Made by a program: the position numbers and the translations under genes. Shown piece by piece: positions 7,397 through 17,942 of a DNA stretch of 26,553 bases. Source of the stretch: Betaproteobacteria bacterium UBA2293 (GTDB lineage Bacteria > Pseudomonadota > Gammaproteobacteria > Burkholderiales > Rhodocyclaceae); the NCBI GenBank assembly GCA_002345845.1, contig DDWF01000139.1, positions 1-26,553 of the forward strand, written 5' to 3'. The first letter of the stretch is position 1. Each line of letters begins with the position of its first letter. The notes below the pieces were generated by a model. That model worked only from the letters and a program-made list of their open reading frames with translations, was not told where the DNA came from and did not search any database.

Positions 7397-7412
7397 GCAG
7401 AACAACTTCTGC
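7397..7412. promoter_or_regulatory. palindrome GCAGAA-CAAC-TTCTGC, candidate operator for paaN
   Basis: The six-base arms are perfectly complementary with a four-base centre. The site lies upstream of the predicted paaN promoter and just beside the T-rich tract. It does not resemble the E. coli PaaX operator (TGATTC-type), so the binding protein is unknown. Confidence 0.3.
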
Positions 7413-7443
7413 AATTTAAAACTTCACAACGACACATCACATC

Positions 7444-7483
7444 TGATACATTAATTGAACACAAGCAGCCATTATTGGTAACG
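7444..7483 (+). promoter_or_regulatory. weak candidate promoter for the paaN operon
   Basis: TGATACATT (7444-7452) could be an extended -10. Alternatively, TTGAAC (7455-7460) could be a -35 with a poor -10 about 17 bases on (GTAACG). Neither is close to consensus, which fits a promoter that is regulated or needs an activator. The element GATACA upstream of TTGAAC echoes the layout of the other two promoters. Confidence 0.25.
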
Positions 7484-7491
7484 AATCAATA

Positions 7492-7538
7492 GGAGACGGG
7501 CATCCAGGCCCGCCTGAAGACGACGGAACACCGTCCCC
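7492..7538 (+). promoter_or_regulatory. structured 5' leader of paaN with alternative pairings
   Basis: Two small hairpins can form: CGGGC/GCCCG (7497-7501 with 7508-7512) and GACGG/CCGTC (7522-7526 with 7531-7535). A competing long-range pairing joins GGAGACGG (7492-7499) to CCGTCCCC (7531-7538), with seven of eight bases paired. It would end just before the ribosome binding site CGGAGG at about 7540. The exclusive pairings suggest a possible leader switch; this is seen only by eye. Confidence 0.25.
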
Positions 7539-7554
7539 ATCGGAGGAAAAACCC

Positions 7555-9222
7555 ATGACCCACCCCTTGTTCGACAAGCACCGCGCCCTGCTCGAAGGCG
7601 CCGTTAACGCCATTCACACCCGTGGCTACTGGTCGGCCTTCAATGAAATGCCGAGCCCCAAGGTCTATGGCGAAACCGCGCCCGTGGATGGCAAGGTGGC
7701 TTACGAGAGCCACCTTGGCCGGCAGTTCGCCCTCGAGCAGCCAGGCCAGACCGGCTGGGCCGGCGGCGAACAGTCGCCCTATGGCGTCGAACTGAATGTG
7801 CAGTACCCGGTTTGCGATATCGAAGCCCTGATCACCGCCGGCGAGAAAGCCATGAGCGGCTGGCAGGCCGCCGGCACCGACGGCCGCACCGGCATCTGCC
7901 TGGAAATCCTGACCCGTCTGAACCAGCAGAGCTTCGAGCTCGCCCACGCCGTGATGATGACCACCGGTCAGGGCTGGATGATGGCCTTCCAGGCTGGCGC
8001 CCCGCACGCCCAAGACCGTGGCCTGGAAGCCGTCGCCTACGCCTACCGCGAGCAGAAGTTCGTGCCGGCCGAAGCCACCTGGGAAAAGCCGCAGGGCAAG
8101 AACCCGCCGCTGGTCATGAAGAAGCACTTCGAACTGGTCGGCCGTGGTGTCGGCGTCGTCGTCGGCTGCGGCACCTTCCCGACCTGGAACACCTACCCCG
8201 GCCTGTTCGCCGCGCTGTCCACCGGCAACGCCGTCATCGTCAAGCCGCACAGCAACGCCATCCTGCCGGCCGCCATCACCGTCCGCACCATCCGCGCCGT
8301 ACTGGCCGAGAACGGCATCGACCCCAATCTGGTCAGCCTGTGCGTCACCGACAAACGGGAAACCACGCAGAAGCTGGTCACCCACAAGGCCGTGAAGTCA
8401 GTGGACTTCACCGGCGGCAACGTCTTCGGCCAGTGGCTGATCAACAACTGCCGCCAGGCCCAGGTCTATGCCGAGTTGGCCGGCGTCAACAACATCGTCA
8501 TCGACTCGACCGACAGCTACAAGAAGATGCTCGGCAACCTGGCCTTCACGCTGTCGCTGTACTCCGGCCAGATGTGCACCACCTCGCAGGCGATCCTGGT
8601 CCCGGCCGGCGGCATCGATACCGACGAAGGCCACAAGTCCTACGACGAGGTCTGTGCCGACCTCGCCCGTTCGGTCACCGGTTTCCTCAGCAAGCCGGAA
8701 GTCGCCCATGCCGTGCTCGGCGCCATCCAGTCGGCCGATACGCTGAAGCGCATCGAGGAAGCCGGCTCCGGCAAGCTGGGCACGGTCATCCTCGCCCCGA
8801 GCAAACTGGAAAGCCCGGACTTCCCCAAGGCCGAAGTGCGCACTCCGGTGCTGCTCACTTGTGACGCCGGTGACGAGGCCAAGTACATGGAAGAGCGTTT
8901 CGGCCCGATCAGCTTCATCGTCAAGGTCGCCGACACCGCCGCCGCCATCGCCTTGTCCGAGCGCATCATCAGCACCCACGGCGCGCTGACCGCCGGCGTG
9001 TACTCGACCAAGGCCGAAGTCATCGACGCGATGACCGCCGCCACCTGGCGTTCCAAGGTCGCGCTATCGATCAACCTGACCGGCGGCGTCTTCGTGAACC
9101 AGTCGGCGGCCTATTCCGACTACCACGGCACCGGCGGCAACCCGTCGGCCAATGCTTCGTACGCCGATTCGGCCTTCGTCGCCAACCGCTTCCGCGTGGT
9201 TCAGCGCCGCTACCACGTCTGA
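7555..9222 (+). CDS. paaN: PaaN-type aldehyde dehydrogenase (3-oxo-5,6-dehydrosuberyl-CoA semialdehyde dehydrogenase)
   Basis: This 555-residue protein opens the main paa operon and has a GGAGG site before the ATG. It is an aldehyde dehydrogenase of the beta-proteobacterial PaaN subfamily. The nucleotide-binding core contains GCGTFPTWNTYPGLFAALSTGN and VKPHSNAILP. The general base is E307 in YAELAG and the catalytic cysteine is C341 in SGQMCTTSQ. E. coli PaaZ is 681 residues because it fuses this dehydrogenase to a C-terminal MaoC-like hydratase that opens oxepin-CoA; here that second domain is absent. The enzyme should oxidise the reactive semialdehyde formed on ring hydrolysis. A separate hydratase must supply the substrate. 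Confidence 0.92.
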   Translation: MTHPLFDKHRALLEGAVNAIHTRGYWSAFNEMPSPKVYGETAPVDGKVAYESHLGRQFALEQPGQTGWAGGEQSPYGVELNVQYPVCDIEALITAGEKAMSGWQAAGTDGRTGICLEILTRLNQQSFELAHAVMMTTGQGWMMAFQAGAPHAQDRGLEAVAYAYREQKFVPAEATWEKPQGKNPPLVMKKHFELVGRGVGVVVGCGTFPTWNTYPGLFAALSTGNAVIVKPHSNAILPAAITVRTIRAVLAENGIDPNLVSLCVTDKRETTQKLVTHKAVKSVDFTGGNVFGQWLINNCRQAQVYAELAGVNNIVIDSTDSYKKMLGNLAFTLSLYSGQMCTTSQAILVPAGGIDTDEGHKSYDEVCADLARSVTGFLSKPEVAHAVLGAIQSADTLKRIEEAGSGKLGTVILAPSKLESPDFPKAEVRTPVLLTCDAGDEAKYMEERFGPISFIVKVADTAAAIALSERIISTHGALTAGVYSTKAEVIDAMTAATWRSKVALSINLTGGVFVNQSAAYSDYHGTGGNPSANASYADSAFVANRFRVVQRRYHV

Positions 9223-9231
9223 GGATCACGC

Positions 9232-10026
9232 ATGAATTTCGAAAACATCAAGTTTGAAGTCGACGCCGGCATCGCCCGGCTGACGCTGAACCGCCCGGAC
9301 AAGCTGAACAGCTTCACCGAGGACATGCACGCCGAGCTGCGCGTGGCGCTGGACAGCATCCAGAACGACAGCAAGGTCCGCGTGCTGGTGCTGACCGGCG
9401 CCGGCCGCGCTTTCTCGGCCGGCCAGGATCTGGCCGACCGCGCCATGCAGATGGTCGACGGCAAGATGCCGGACATCGGCAATGTCGTCGAACGCAACTA
9501 CAAGCAGCTGGTGCTGCGCCTGCAGAACCTGCGCGTGCCGACCATCGCCGCCGTCAACGGCATCGCCGCCGGCGCCGGCGCCTCGGTGGCGCTGGCCTGC
9601 GACCTGGTCATCGCCGCCAAGTCGGCCTCCTTCCTGCAGGCCTTCTCCAAGATTGGCCTGATTCCGGATACCGGCGGCACCTGGTTCCTGCCGCAGCGCG
9701 TCGGCATGGCCCGCGCCATGGGCCTCGCCCTGCTGGCTGAGAAGCTGCCGGCCGAGAAGGCTGCCGAGTGGGGGCTGATCTGGGAATGCGTCGGCGACGA
9801 CGACTTCCCGGCGCGCATCGACGCGCTGGCCAAGCAGTTGTCCACCGCCCCGACCAAGGCCCTGGTACGTACCCGCCAGGCCATGCACGCCGCCCCCGGC
9901 CACACGCTGGAACAGCAGCTGTCCTTTGAGGGCGGCATGATGCGCGAACTGGGCTGGAGCCCGGACTACGCCGAGGGCGTCAAAGCCTTCATGGAAAAGC
10001 GCGCCCCGAATTTCACCGGAGAGTGA
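9232..10026 (+). CDS. paaG: 1,2-epoxyphenylacetyl-CoA isomerase PaaG (crotonase family)
   Basis: At 264 residues it matches E. coli PaaG (262) over its whole length, with LTLNRPDKLNSF near the start, TGAGRAFSAGQDL for the oxyanion hole, VNGIAAGAGASVALACD, and FSKIGLIPDTGGTWFLP. The conserved aspartate in the last motif (D146) is the catalytic acid/base of PaaG. The C-terminal KRAPNFTGE ends as in E. coli. PaaG isomerises the ring epoxide to oxepin-CoA and also shifts a double bond later in the pathway. It starts ten bases after paaN, with GAGGA across the paaN stop, so the two are cotranscribed. Confidence 0.93.
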   Translation: MNFENIKFEVDAGIARLTLNRPDKLNSFTEDMHAELRVALDSIQNDSKVRVLVLTGAGRAFSAGQDLADRAMQMVDGKMPDIGNVVERNYKQLVLRLQNLRVPTIAAVNGIAAGAGASVALACDLVIAAKSASFLQAFSKIGLIPDTGGTWFLPQRVGMARAMGLALLAEKLPAEKAAEWGLIWECVGDDDFPARIDALAKQLSTAPTKALVRTRQAMHAAPGHTLEQQLSFEGGMMRELGWSPDYAEGVKAFMEKRAPNFTGE

Positions 10027-10030
10027 AACC

Positions 10031-11563
10031 GTGAGTCACGCCCCCCTCCCCCAACAGACCGTCATCGCCGTCGTCGGCACCGGCGCCATGGGCGCCGGTA
10101 TCGCCCAGATCGCCGCGGCCGCCGGCCATGTCGTCAAGCTGCTCGACAACCGCCCGGGCGCTGCCGAAAACGCCATCGCCGGTATCCGCGCCCAGTTCAA
10201 CAAGCTGGCCGACAAGGGCAAGCTGACGCCGGAAGCGGCGCTGGCCGCCGGCACCCGCCTGGTCGCCGCGCAGCAGCTGGCCGACCTGGCCGACGCCGGC
10301 CTGGTCGTCGAAGCCATTGTCGAAAGCCTGGAAGCCAAGCAGAAGCTGTACGCCGACCTCGAAGCCATCGTTAGCGCCAACTGCATTTTCGGCACCAACA
10401 CCTCGTCGATCTCGGTCACCGCCATCGGCGCCGCGCTGCAACGCCCCGAGCGCCTGGCCGGCCTGCATTTCTTCAACCCGGCGCCGCTGATGGCCCTGGT
10501 CGAGATCGTTTCCGGCTTGGCCACCGATGCGGCCGTCGCCGAGACGCTGTTCGCCACCGCCGCCGCCTGGGGCAAGACCCCGGTGCATGCCAAGTCGACG
10601 CCCGGCTTCATCGTCAATCGCGTCGCCCGCCCCTACTACGCCGAGGCCCTGCGCCTGGCCCAGGAAGGCGCCGCCGATTACGCCACCATCGACGCCGTCA
10701 TGCGCGAGGCCGGCGGTTTCCGCATGGGGCCGTTCGAGCTGATGGACATGATCGGCCACGACGTCAATTTCGCCGTCACCAACTCGGTCTGGCGCGCCTT
10801 CTACAACGACCAGCGCTTTTTGCCCTCGCTGATCCAGCAGGAACTGGTCGATGCCGGGTTCTACGGCAAGAAGACCGGCCGCGGTTTCTACGATTACCGC
10901 GAAGGCGCCCTGCGCCCCGGCCCGCAGACCGAGGCGGCGCAGGCTCCGGCCGGCAAGATCACGCTGTTCGGCGAATCGGCCGCTGCCGAAGCCCTGGCCG
11001 AGCGCCTGGAAACCTGCAGCCTGTCGTTCTCCCGCGCCCCGGAAAGTAGTGACGGTCGCATCGCCGAGATCGGCCGCGCCGTGCTCGCCGTCACCGACGG
11101 GCGCAGCGCCACGCAGCGCGCTGCCGAGTCGGATATCGCCAACCTGGTGCTGATCGACCTGGCGCTCGACTACAGCAAGGCCAGCCGGCTGGCCGTCGCC
11201 GTCGCCGAGCAATGCGAACCGGCTGCCGCGGCCGCCGCCATCGGCCTGCTGCAGGCCGCCAGTTTCGCCATCTCCCGCTTCCTCGATGTACCCGGCCTGG
11301 CGGTGATGCGCACCGTCGCCATGCTCGCCAACGAGGCTGCCGACGCTGTGAACCAGGGTGTCTGCTCGGAAGCCGCCGCCGACCAGGCGATGCGCCTCGG
11401 CGTCAATTACCCGCAGGGCCCGCTGGCCTGGGCCGACCAGGCCGGCGTCGCCACCATCCGTACCGTACTCGCCAACCTCGGCGCCAGCTACGGCGAGGAT
11501 CGTTACCGCATTTCCCCGCTGATCCAGCGGGCCGTCTTTGCTGCAAGGAAAATTCATGACTGA
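10031..11563 (+). CDS. paaH: 3-hydroxyadipyl-CoA dehydrogenase PaaH
   Basis: The 510-residue protein begins at GTG 10031, four bases after paaG, with GGAGAG overlapping the paaG end. The NAD-binding fingerprint GTGAMGAGIAQIAA sits at about residues 16-29, followed by TNTSSISVTAIG, the catalytic-histidine motif GLHFFNPAPLMALVEIV, and the dehydrogenase C-terminal motif GPFELMDMIGHDVN. A second C-terminal 3-hydroxyacyl-CoA dehydrogenase repeat occupies about 390-505. The size is near that of E. coli PaaH (475). It oxidises (3S)-hydroxyadipyl-CoA to 3-oxoadipyl-CoA with NAD. Confidence 0.93.
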   Translation: MSHAPLPQQTVIAVVGTGAMGAGIAQIAAAAGHVVKLLDNRPGAAENAIAGIRAQFNKLADKGKLTPEAALAAGTRLVAAQQLADLADAGLVVEAIVESLEAKQKLYADLEAIVSANCIFGTNTSSISVTAIGAALQRPERLAGLHFFNPAPLMALVEIVSGLATDAAVAETLFATAAAWGKTPVHAKSTPGFIVNRVARPYYAEALRLAQEGAADYATIDAVMREAGGFRMGPFELMDMIGHDVNFAVTNSVWRAFYNDQRFLPSLIQQELVDAGFYGKKTGRGFYDYREGALRPGPQTEAAQAPAGKITLFGESAAAEALAERLETCSLSFSRAPESSDGRIAEIGRAVLAVTDGRSATQRAAESDIANLVLIDLALDYSKASRLAVAVAEQCEPAAAAAAIGLLQAASFAISRFLDVPGLAVMRTVAMLANEAADAVNQGVCSEAAADQAMRLGVNYPQGPLAWADQAGVATIRTVLANLGASYGEDRYRISPLIQRAVFAARKIHD

Positions 11564-12029
11564 ACACAAACTCTCCCCCGCCGAGGCGCAAGTCCTGGCC
11601 GATGCCACCGCCGAGGCGATGTGGTCGCGCGACCGCGCCGCCCAGGCGCTGGGCATCAAGATCGTCCGCGTCCAGCCGGGCGCCTCGCTGCTCACCATGG
11701 CGGTCCGCTCCGACATGGTCAACGGCCACCACATCTGCCACGGCGGCATGATCTTCAGCCTCGCCGACACCGCCTTCGCCTACGCCTGCAACAGCTACAA
11801 CAAGAACACCGTCGCCTCGGCCTGCCACATCGATTTCCTGGCCCCGGCGAAGGAAGGCGAAATGCTTGAAGCCGAAGCCGTCGAACGCTCTGCCTCCGGC
11901 CGCACCGGCGTCTACGACATCACCGTCCGCGTCGGTGGCCGCACCATCGCCCTGTTCCGCGGCAAGAGCTACCGCATCAACGGCGAAGTCATCGCCGGTT
12001 TGCAACAAGCCGATCAACAGGCTGCCTAA
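11556..12029 (+). CDS. paaI: hotdog-fold thioesterase PaaI
   Basis: From ATG 11556 the product is 157 residues. An ATG at 11538 is in frame, but only the later one has AAGGA at proper spacing and matches the family N-terminus. It overlaps the end of paaH by eight bases (ATGACTGA), so translation is coupled. The signature NGHHICHGGMIFSLADTAFAYA carries the conserved glycine and aspartate of PaaI active sites, and TGVYDITVRV and FRGKSYRI follow as in E. coli PaaI. PaaI hydrolyses ring-hydroxylated phenylacetyl-CoA derivatives, a proofreading or rescue function for trapped CoA. Confidence 0.94.
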   Translation: MTEHKLSPAEAQVLADATAEAMWSRDRAAQALGIKIVRVQPGASLLTMAVRSDMVNGHHICHGGMIFSLADTAFAYACNSYNKNTVASACHIDFLAPAKEGEMLEAEAVERSASGRTGVYDITVRVGGRTIALFRGKSYRINGEVIAGLQQADQQAA

Positions 12030-12055
12030 GCCATAAACCTACAGAGGAGACAAAC

Positions 12056-13381
<1,326 letters not shown>

Positions 13382-13391
13382 GGAAATGACC

Positions 13392-14597
<1,206 letters not shown>

Positions 14598-14636
14598 TTA
14601 GTCATTAGCAACTACAACCCCCGGAGAAGACAAAAC

Positions 14637-15782
14637 ATGAAGCAAACCATCACGAAGCTCGTTGCCGGCACCGCCCTGGTGCTCGGCGCCTTTACCGTCC
14701 AGGCCGCCGAACCGATCAAGATCGGCTCGGTGCTGTCGGTCACCGGCCCGGCCGCCTTCCTCGGCGAACCGGAACTGAAGACGCTGCAGCTGTACGTCGA
14801 CGACCTGAACAAGAAGGGCGGCGTCCTCGGCCGTCAATTGCAACTGGTGCATTACGACGACGGCAGCGATGCCGGCAAGGCCAACGGTTTCACCAAGCGC
14901 CTGATCGACGACGACAAGGTGGACCTCCTGATCGGCGGCACCACCACCGGCGCCACCATGTCGGCCGCGCCGCTGGTCGAGAAGGCTGGCATTCCGTTCA
15001 TTTCCCTGGCCGGCGCCGTGGTCATCGTCGAGCCGGTCAAGAAGTGGATCTTCAAGACCCCGCACACCGACCGCATGGCTGCCGAGAAGGTCTTCGAGGA
15101 CATGAAGAAGCGCGGCATCAGCAAGGTCGCCCTGCTCTCCGAGACCTCCGGCTTCGGCGGTTCCGGCAAGAAGGAAACCGAGCTGGTCGCCGGCAAGTAC
15201 GGCATCACGCTGGTGGCCAACGAGACCTACGGTCCGAAAGACACCGACATGAGCCCGCAGCTGACCAAGATCAAGAATGCCGCCGGCGTCCAGGCCGTGT
15301 TCGTCTTCGGTCTCGGCCAGGGTCCGGCCATCGTCACCAAGAACTACAAGCAGCTGGGCATCACGCTGCCGCTGTACCAGTCGCACGGTGTCGCCTCCGA
15401 TGAATTCCTGAAGCTGGCCGGCCCGGCTGCCGAAGGCGTGCGTCTGCCGTCGCCGTCGCAACTGATCGCCGACAAGCTGCCAGCCAACGATCCGCAGAAG
15501 GCCGTCGTTACTGCCTATAACGCAGCCTACAAGGCTGCCTACAAGACCGATGTGTCGACCTTCGGCGGCTATGCCTACGACGGCCTGATGCTGGCGGTCG
15601 ATGCCATCAAGCGCGCCGGCTCCACCGACAAGGCCAAGGTTCGTGACGCCCTCGAAGCGACCAAGGGCTTCGTCGCCACCAGCGGCACCTTCAACATGTC
15701 GCCGACCGATCACATGGGTCTCGACCTGTCGGCCTTCCGCCTGCTCGAAGTCAAGAACGGCGACTGGAGCCTTGCCCAGTAA
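14637..15782 (+). CDS. LIV-type ABC transporter periplasmic binding protein, probably for phenylacetate or a related acid
   Basis: The 381-residue protein has a clear Sec signal peptide (MKQTITKLVAGTALVLGAFT then VQAAEP, cleaved near residue 23) and the type I periplasmic-binding fold of LivK/HAAT proteins. Landmarks are IKIGSVLSVTGPAAFLGEP, DLNKKGGVLGRQLQLVHYDD, IGGTTTGATMSAAPLVEK and GGYAYDGLMLAVDAI. It sits between paaJ and paaA, with a GGAGAA ribosome binding site, so it is made together with the catabolic enzymes. No permease or ATPase is adjacent; the LivH permease gene at the left edge is the nearest partner. The ligand is inferred from context, not visible in sequence. Confidence 0.9.
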   Translation: MKQTITKLVAGTALVLGAFTVQAAEPIKIGSVLSVTGPAAFLGEPELKTLQLYVDDLNKKGGVLGRQLQLVHYDDGSDAGKANGFTKRLIDDDKVDLLIGGTTTGATMSAAPLVEKAGIPFISLAGAVVIVEPVKKWIFKTPHTDRMAAEKVFEDMKKRGISKVALLSETSGFGGSGKKETELVAGKYGITLVANETYGPKDTDMSPQLTKIKNAAGVQAVFVFGLGQGPAIVTKNYKQLGITLPLYQSHGVASDEFLKLAGPAAEGVRLPSPSQLIADKLPANDPQKAVVTAYNAAYKAAYKTDVSTFGGYAYDGLMLAVDAIKRAGSTDKAKVRDALEATKGFVATSGTFNMSPTDHMGLDLSAFRLLEVKNGDWSLAQ

Positions 15783-15812
15783 GCCGTCGGAGCAGCCCGC
15801 ATAAATACAACA

Positions 15813-15838
15813 GGCCGGCACCGCCCCCGGTGCCGGCC
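15813..15838 (+). other. strong intercistronic hairpin between the binding-protein gene and paaA
   Basis: GGCCGGCACC (15813-15822) and GGTGCCGGCC (15829-15838) are perfect ten-base complements around GCCCCC. No T-tract follows; the paaA ribosome binding site AGGAG comes next. Such hairpins stabilise the upstream message, which fits a binding protein needed in excess. It might also act as a partial terminator. Confidence 0.6.
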
Positions 15839-15855
15839 AACCCCAGGAGAATTCC

Positions 15856-16866
15856 ATGTATACGCAGTCTTTCAATGTCCCCGACGGTGGCGGCAAGACC
15901 GTCCCGCTGGCGCCGTCCAGCGAAGACCCGGCGCTGCAGGCCGCCTTCGATACGCGCATCGATGCCGACGGCCGCATCGAGCCGCAGGACTGGATGCCCG
16001 ACGCCTACCGCAAGACCCTGGTGCGCCAGATCAGCCAGCACGCCCACAGCGAAATCGTCGGCATGCTGCCGGAAGGCAACTGGATTTCCCGCGCTCCGTC
16101 GCTCAAGCGCAAGGCGATCCTGATCGCCAAGGTCCAGGATGAGGGCGGCCACGGCCTCTACCTCTACTCCGCCGCTGAAACGCTGGGCACCAGCCGCGAC
16201 CAGATGCTGGAAGGTCTGCACAGCGGCCGCGCCAAGTACAGCTCGATCTTCAATTACCCGACCCTGACCTGGGCCGACGTCGGCGTCATCGGCTGGCTGG
16301 TGGATGGCGCCGCGATCATGAACCAGGTGCCGCTGTGCCGCTGCTCTTACGGCCCCTATGCCCGGGCCATGGTGCGCGTCTGCAAGGAAGAATCCTTCCA
16401 CCAGCGCCAGGGCTACGAAGCCCTGCTGGTGATGATGACCGGCACCGAGGAACAGAAGGCGATGGTCCAGGACGCGGTCAATCGCTGGTGGTGGAAGTGC
16501 CTGGCGATGTTCGGGCCGCCCGACGCCGACAGCCCGAACAGCGCGCAAGGCATGCGCTGGGGCATCAAACGCGTGTCCAACGACGAACTGCGGCAGAAAT
16601 TCGTCGATGCCACCGTGCCGCAGGCCAAAGTACTCGGCGTCACGCTGCCCGATCCCGACCTCAAGTGGAACGAAGCACGCGGCCACCACGACTATGGCCA
16701 GATCGACTGGAACGAGTTCTGGGAAACGGTGAACGGCAACGGCCCGTGCAACAAGGAACGCCTGGCGACCCGCGTCAAGGCGCACAACGAAGGCCAGTGG
16801 GTGCGCGACGCCGCCCTCGCCTACGCGCAAAAACAGCAAGCTCGCAGCATCAAGGAGGCAGCATGA
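15856..16866 (+). CDS. paaA: ring 1,2-phenylacetyl-CoA epoxidase, catalytic subunit PaaA
   Basis: The 336-residue protein carries the diiron ligand set of PaaA: E66 (HSE), E96 and H99 (DEGGH), D150 (LVDG), E179 and H182 (EESFH). The same spacing holds in the E. coli enzyme, displaced by about 24 residues. Other landmarks are [15 protein letters not shown] and the tryptophan-rich [15 protein letters not shown]. PaaA, with PaaC as structural partner, adds one oxygen atom to the ring of phenylacetyl-CoA to give the 1,2-epoxide. The start follows an AGGAG site. Its TGA overlaps the paaB ATG (ATGA), giving tight coupling of the complex subunits. Confidence 0.96.
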   Translation: MYTQSFNVPDGGGKTVPLAPSSEDPALQAAFDTRIDADGRIEPQDWMPDAYRKTLVRQISQHAHSEIVGMLPEGNWISRAPSLKRKAILIAKVQDEGGHGLYLYSAAETLGTSRDQMLEGLHSGRAKYSSIFNYPTLTWADVGVIGWLVDGAAIMNQVPLCRCSYGPYARAMVRVCKEESFHQRQGYEALLVMMTGTEEQKAMVQDAVNRWWWKCLAMFGPPDADSPNSAQGMRWGIKRVSNDELRQKFVDATVPQAKVLGVTLPDPDLKWNEARGHHDYGQIDWNEFWETVNGNGPCNKERLATRVKAHNEGQWVRDAALAYAQKQQARSIKEAA

Positions 16867-17156
16867 CTACCGCATTGAAAGAATGGCCGCTCTGGGAAAT
16901 TTTCGTCCGCAGCAAGCAGGGTCTCGAACACAAGCACTGCGGCAGCCTGCATGCCGCCGACGCCGCCCAAGCACTGGACATGGCGCGCGACGTCTACACC
17001 CGCCGCCAGGAAGGCGTCAGCATCTGGGTCGTCGAATCGAAGGCGATCACCGCCAGCAATCCCGATGAAAAGGGTGAGCTGTTCGACCCGGCCGCCGACA
17101 AGATCTACCGCCATCCGACCTTCTACGAGATCCCGGAAGAAGTGGGGCACATGTAA
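16863..17156 (+). CDS. paaB: phenylacetyl-CoA epoxidase subunit PaaB
   Basis: This small 97-residue subunit starts at the ATG overlapping the paaA stop, with GGAGG just upstream. It shows the PaaB signature [24 protein letters not shown], the AALD-type helix MARDVYTRR, and [11 protein letters not shown]. coli PaaB is 95 residues. It has no cofactor-binding residues and is thought to bridge PaaAC subunits into the active assembly and to promote contact with the reductase PaaE. Confidence 0.95.
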   Translation: MTTALKEWPLWEIFVRSKQGLEHKHCGSLHAADAAQALDMARDVYTRRQEGVSIWVVESKAITASNPDEKGELFDPAADKIYRHPTFYEIPEEVGHM

Positions 17157-17938
17157 TGAACGCCGCTCTCGATTACCTCCTCCACCTCGCCGACAACGCC
17201 CTGGTCCTCGGCCAGCGCAATGCCGAGTGGTGCGGCCACGGCCCGATCCTCGAGGAAGACATCGCGCTGTCCAACGTCAGCCTCGACCTGATCGGCCAGG
17301 CCCGCCTGCTCTACCAGTTGGCCGCCACGCTCAAGGGCGGCGACTGCACCGAGGACCAGCTGGCCTATTTCCGCGACACGCACGAGTTCCGCAACTACAC
17401 GCTGGTCGAGCTGCCGCAGCACGGCCCACTGTCCGGCTACGCCCAGGCCAGCCCGGACTACGCGACCACCATCGTCCGCAACTTCCTCTACAGCGCGCTG
17501 ATGGCTCTGCTCTGGGAAGCCCTGGAAAAATCGGCCAACGCCGACCTGGCGGCGATCGCCGGCAAGTCGCTGAAGGAAGTGCGCTACCACCTGCGCCATT
17601 CGCGCGACTGGCTGGTCCGCCTCGGCGACGGCACCGCGGATTCACACGCCCGCAGCCAGGCGGCGGTCGACCACCTGTTCCCCTACACCCAGGAATTCTG
17701 GGTGCAGAGTCCGGCCGAAGCGGCCGCCATCGAAGCCGGCATCGGCGTCGACATGGCCACGCTGCAGGCCGACTGGGACGCCATCGTCGATGCGGCGCTG
17801 GCCGAAGCGACGCTGCAGCGCCCGGCGCTCGGCGGCTACATCACCGAGGGCAAGAACGGCATCCACTCCGAGCACCTCGGCTTCCTGCTCGCCGAGATGC
17901 AGAGCCTGGCCCGCGCCCATCCGCACGGCAAGTGGTAA
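17156..17938 (+). CDS. paaC: phenylacetyl-CoA epoxidase structural subunit PaaC
   Basis: The 260-residue protein starts at an ATG that shares its A with the paaB stop (TAATG). It is a ferritin-like helical protein with the PaaC motifs LGQRNAEWCGHGPILEEDIALSN, DLIGQARLLYQ, FLYSALMALLWEAL, EVRYHLRHSRDWLVRLGDGT and KNGIHSEHLGFLLAEMQ. PaaC pairs with PaaA as the non-catalytic partner of the epoxidase core. Length and residue order match the E. coli protein (248) with small terminal differences. Confidence 0.95.
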   Translation: MNAALDYLLHLADNALVLGQRNAEWCGHGPILEEDIALSNVSLDLIGQARLLYQLAATLKGGDCTEDQLAYFRDTHEFRNYTLVELPQHGPLSGYAQASPDYATTIVRNFLYSALMALLWEALEKSANADLAAIAGKSLKEVRYHLRHSRDWLVRLGDGTADSHARSQAAVDHLFPYTQEFWVQSPAEAAAIEAGIGVDMATLQADWDAIVDAALAEATLQRPALGGYITEGKNGIHSEHLGFLLAEMQSLARAHPHGKW

Positions 17939-17942
17939 GGCG

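Larger units (their letters stand above)
7182..7554. promoter_or_regulatory. divergent control region between the diiron oxygenase operon and the paa operon
   Basis: This 373-base non-coding stretch is markedly AT-rich in the middle, with long T-rich runs at about 7365-7390, inside a locus of high GC. It holds the minus-strand promoter described above, a palindrome at 7397-7412, a GATACA element with a possible -35 at 7445-7460, and a structured paaN leader at 7492-7538. The T-rich tract may act as an UP element or a bendable segment. No ORF of convincing quality lies in it. Confidence 0.7.

Noticed and set aside
10013..11770. A 585-codon minus-strand open frame opposite paaH
   Set aside because: High GC content at third codon positions opens the antisense frame; paaH on the plus strand has the full dehydrogenase motif set and operon spacing.
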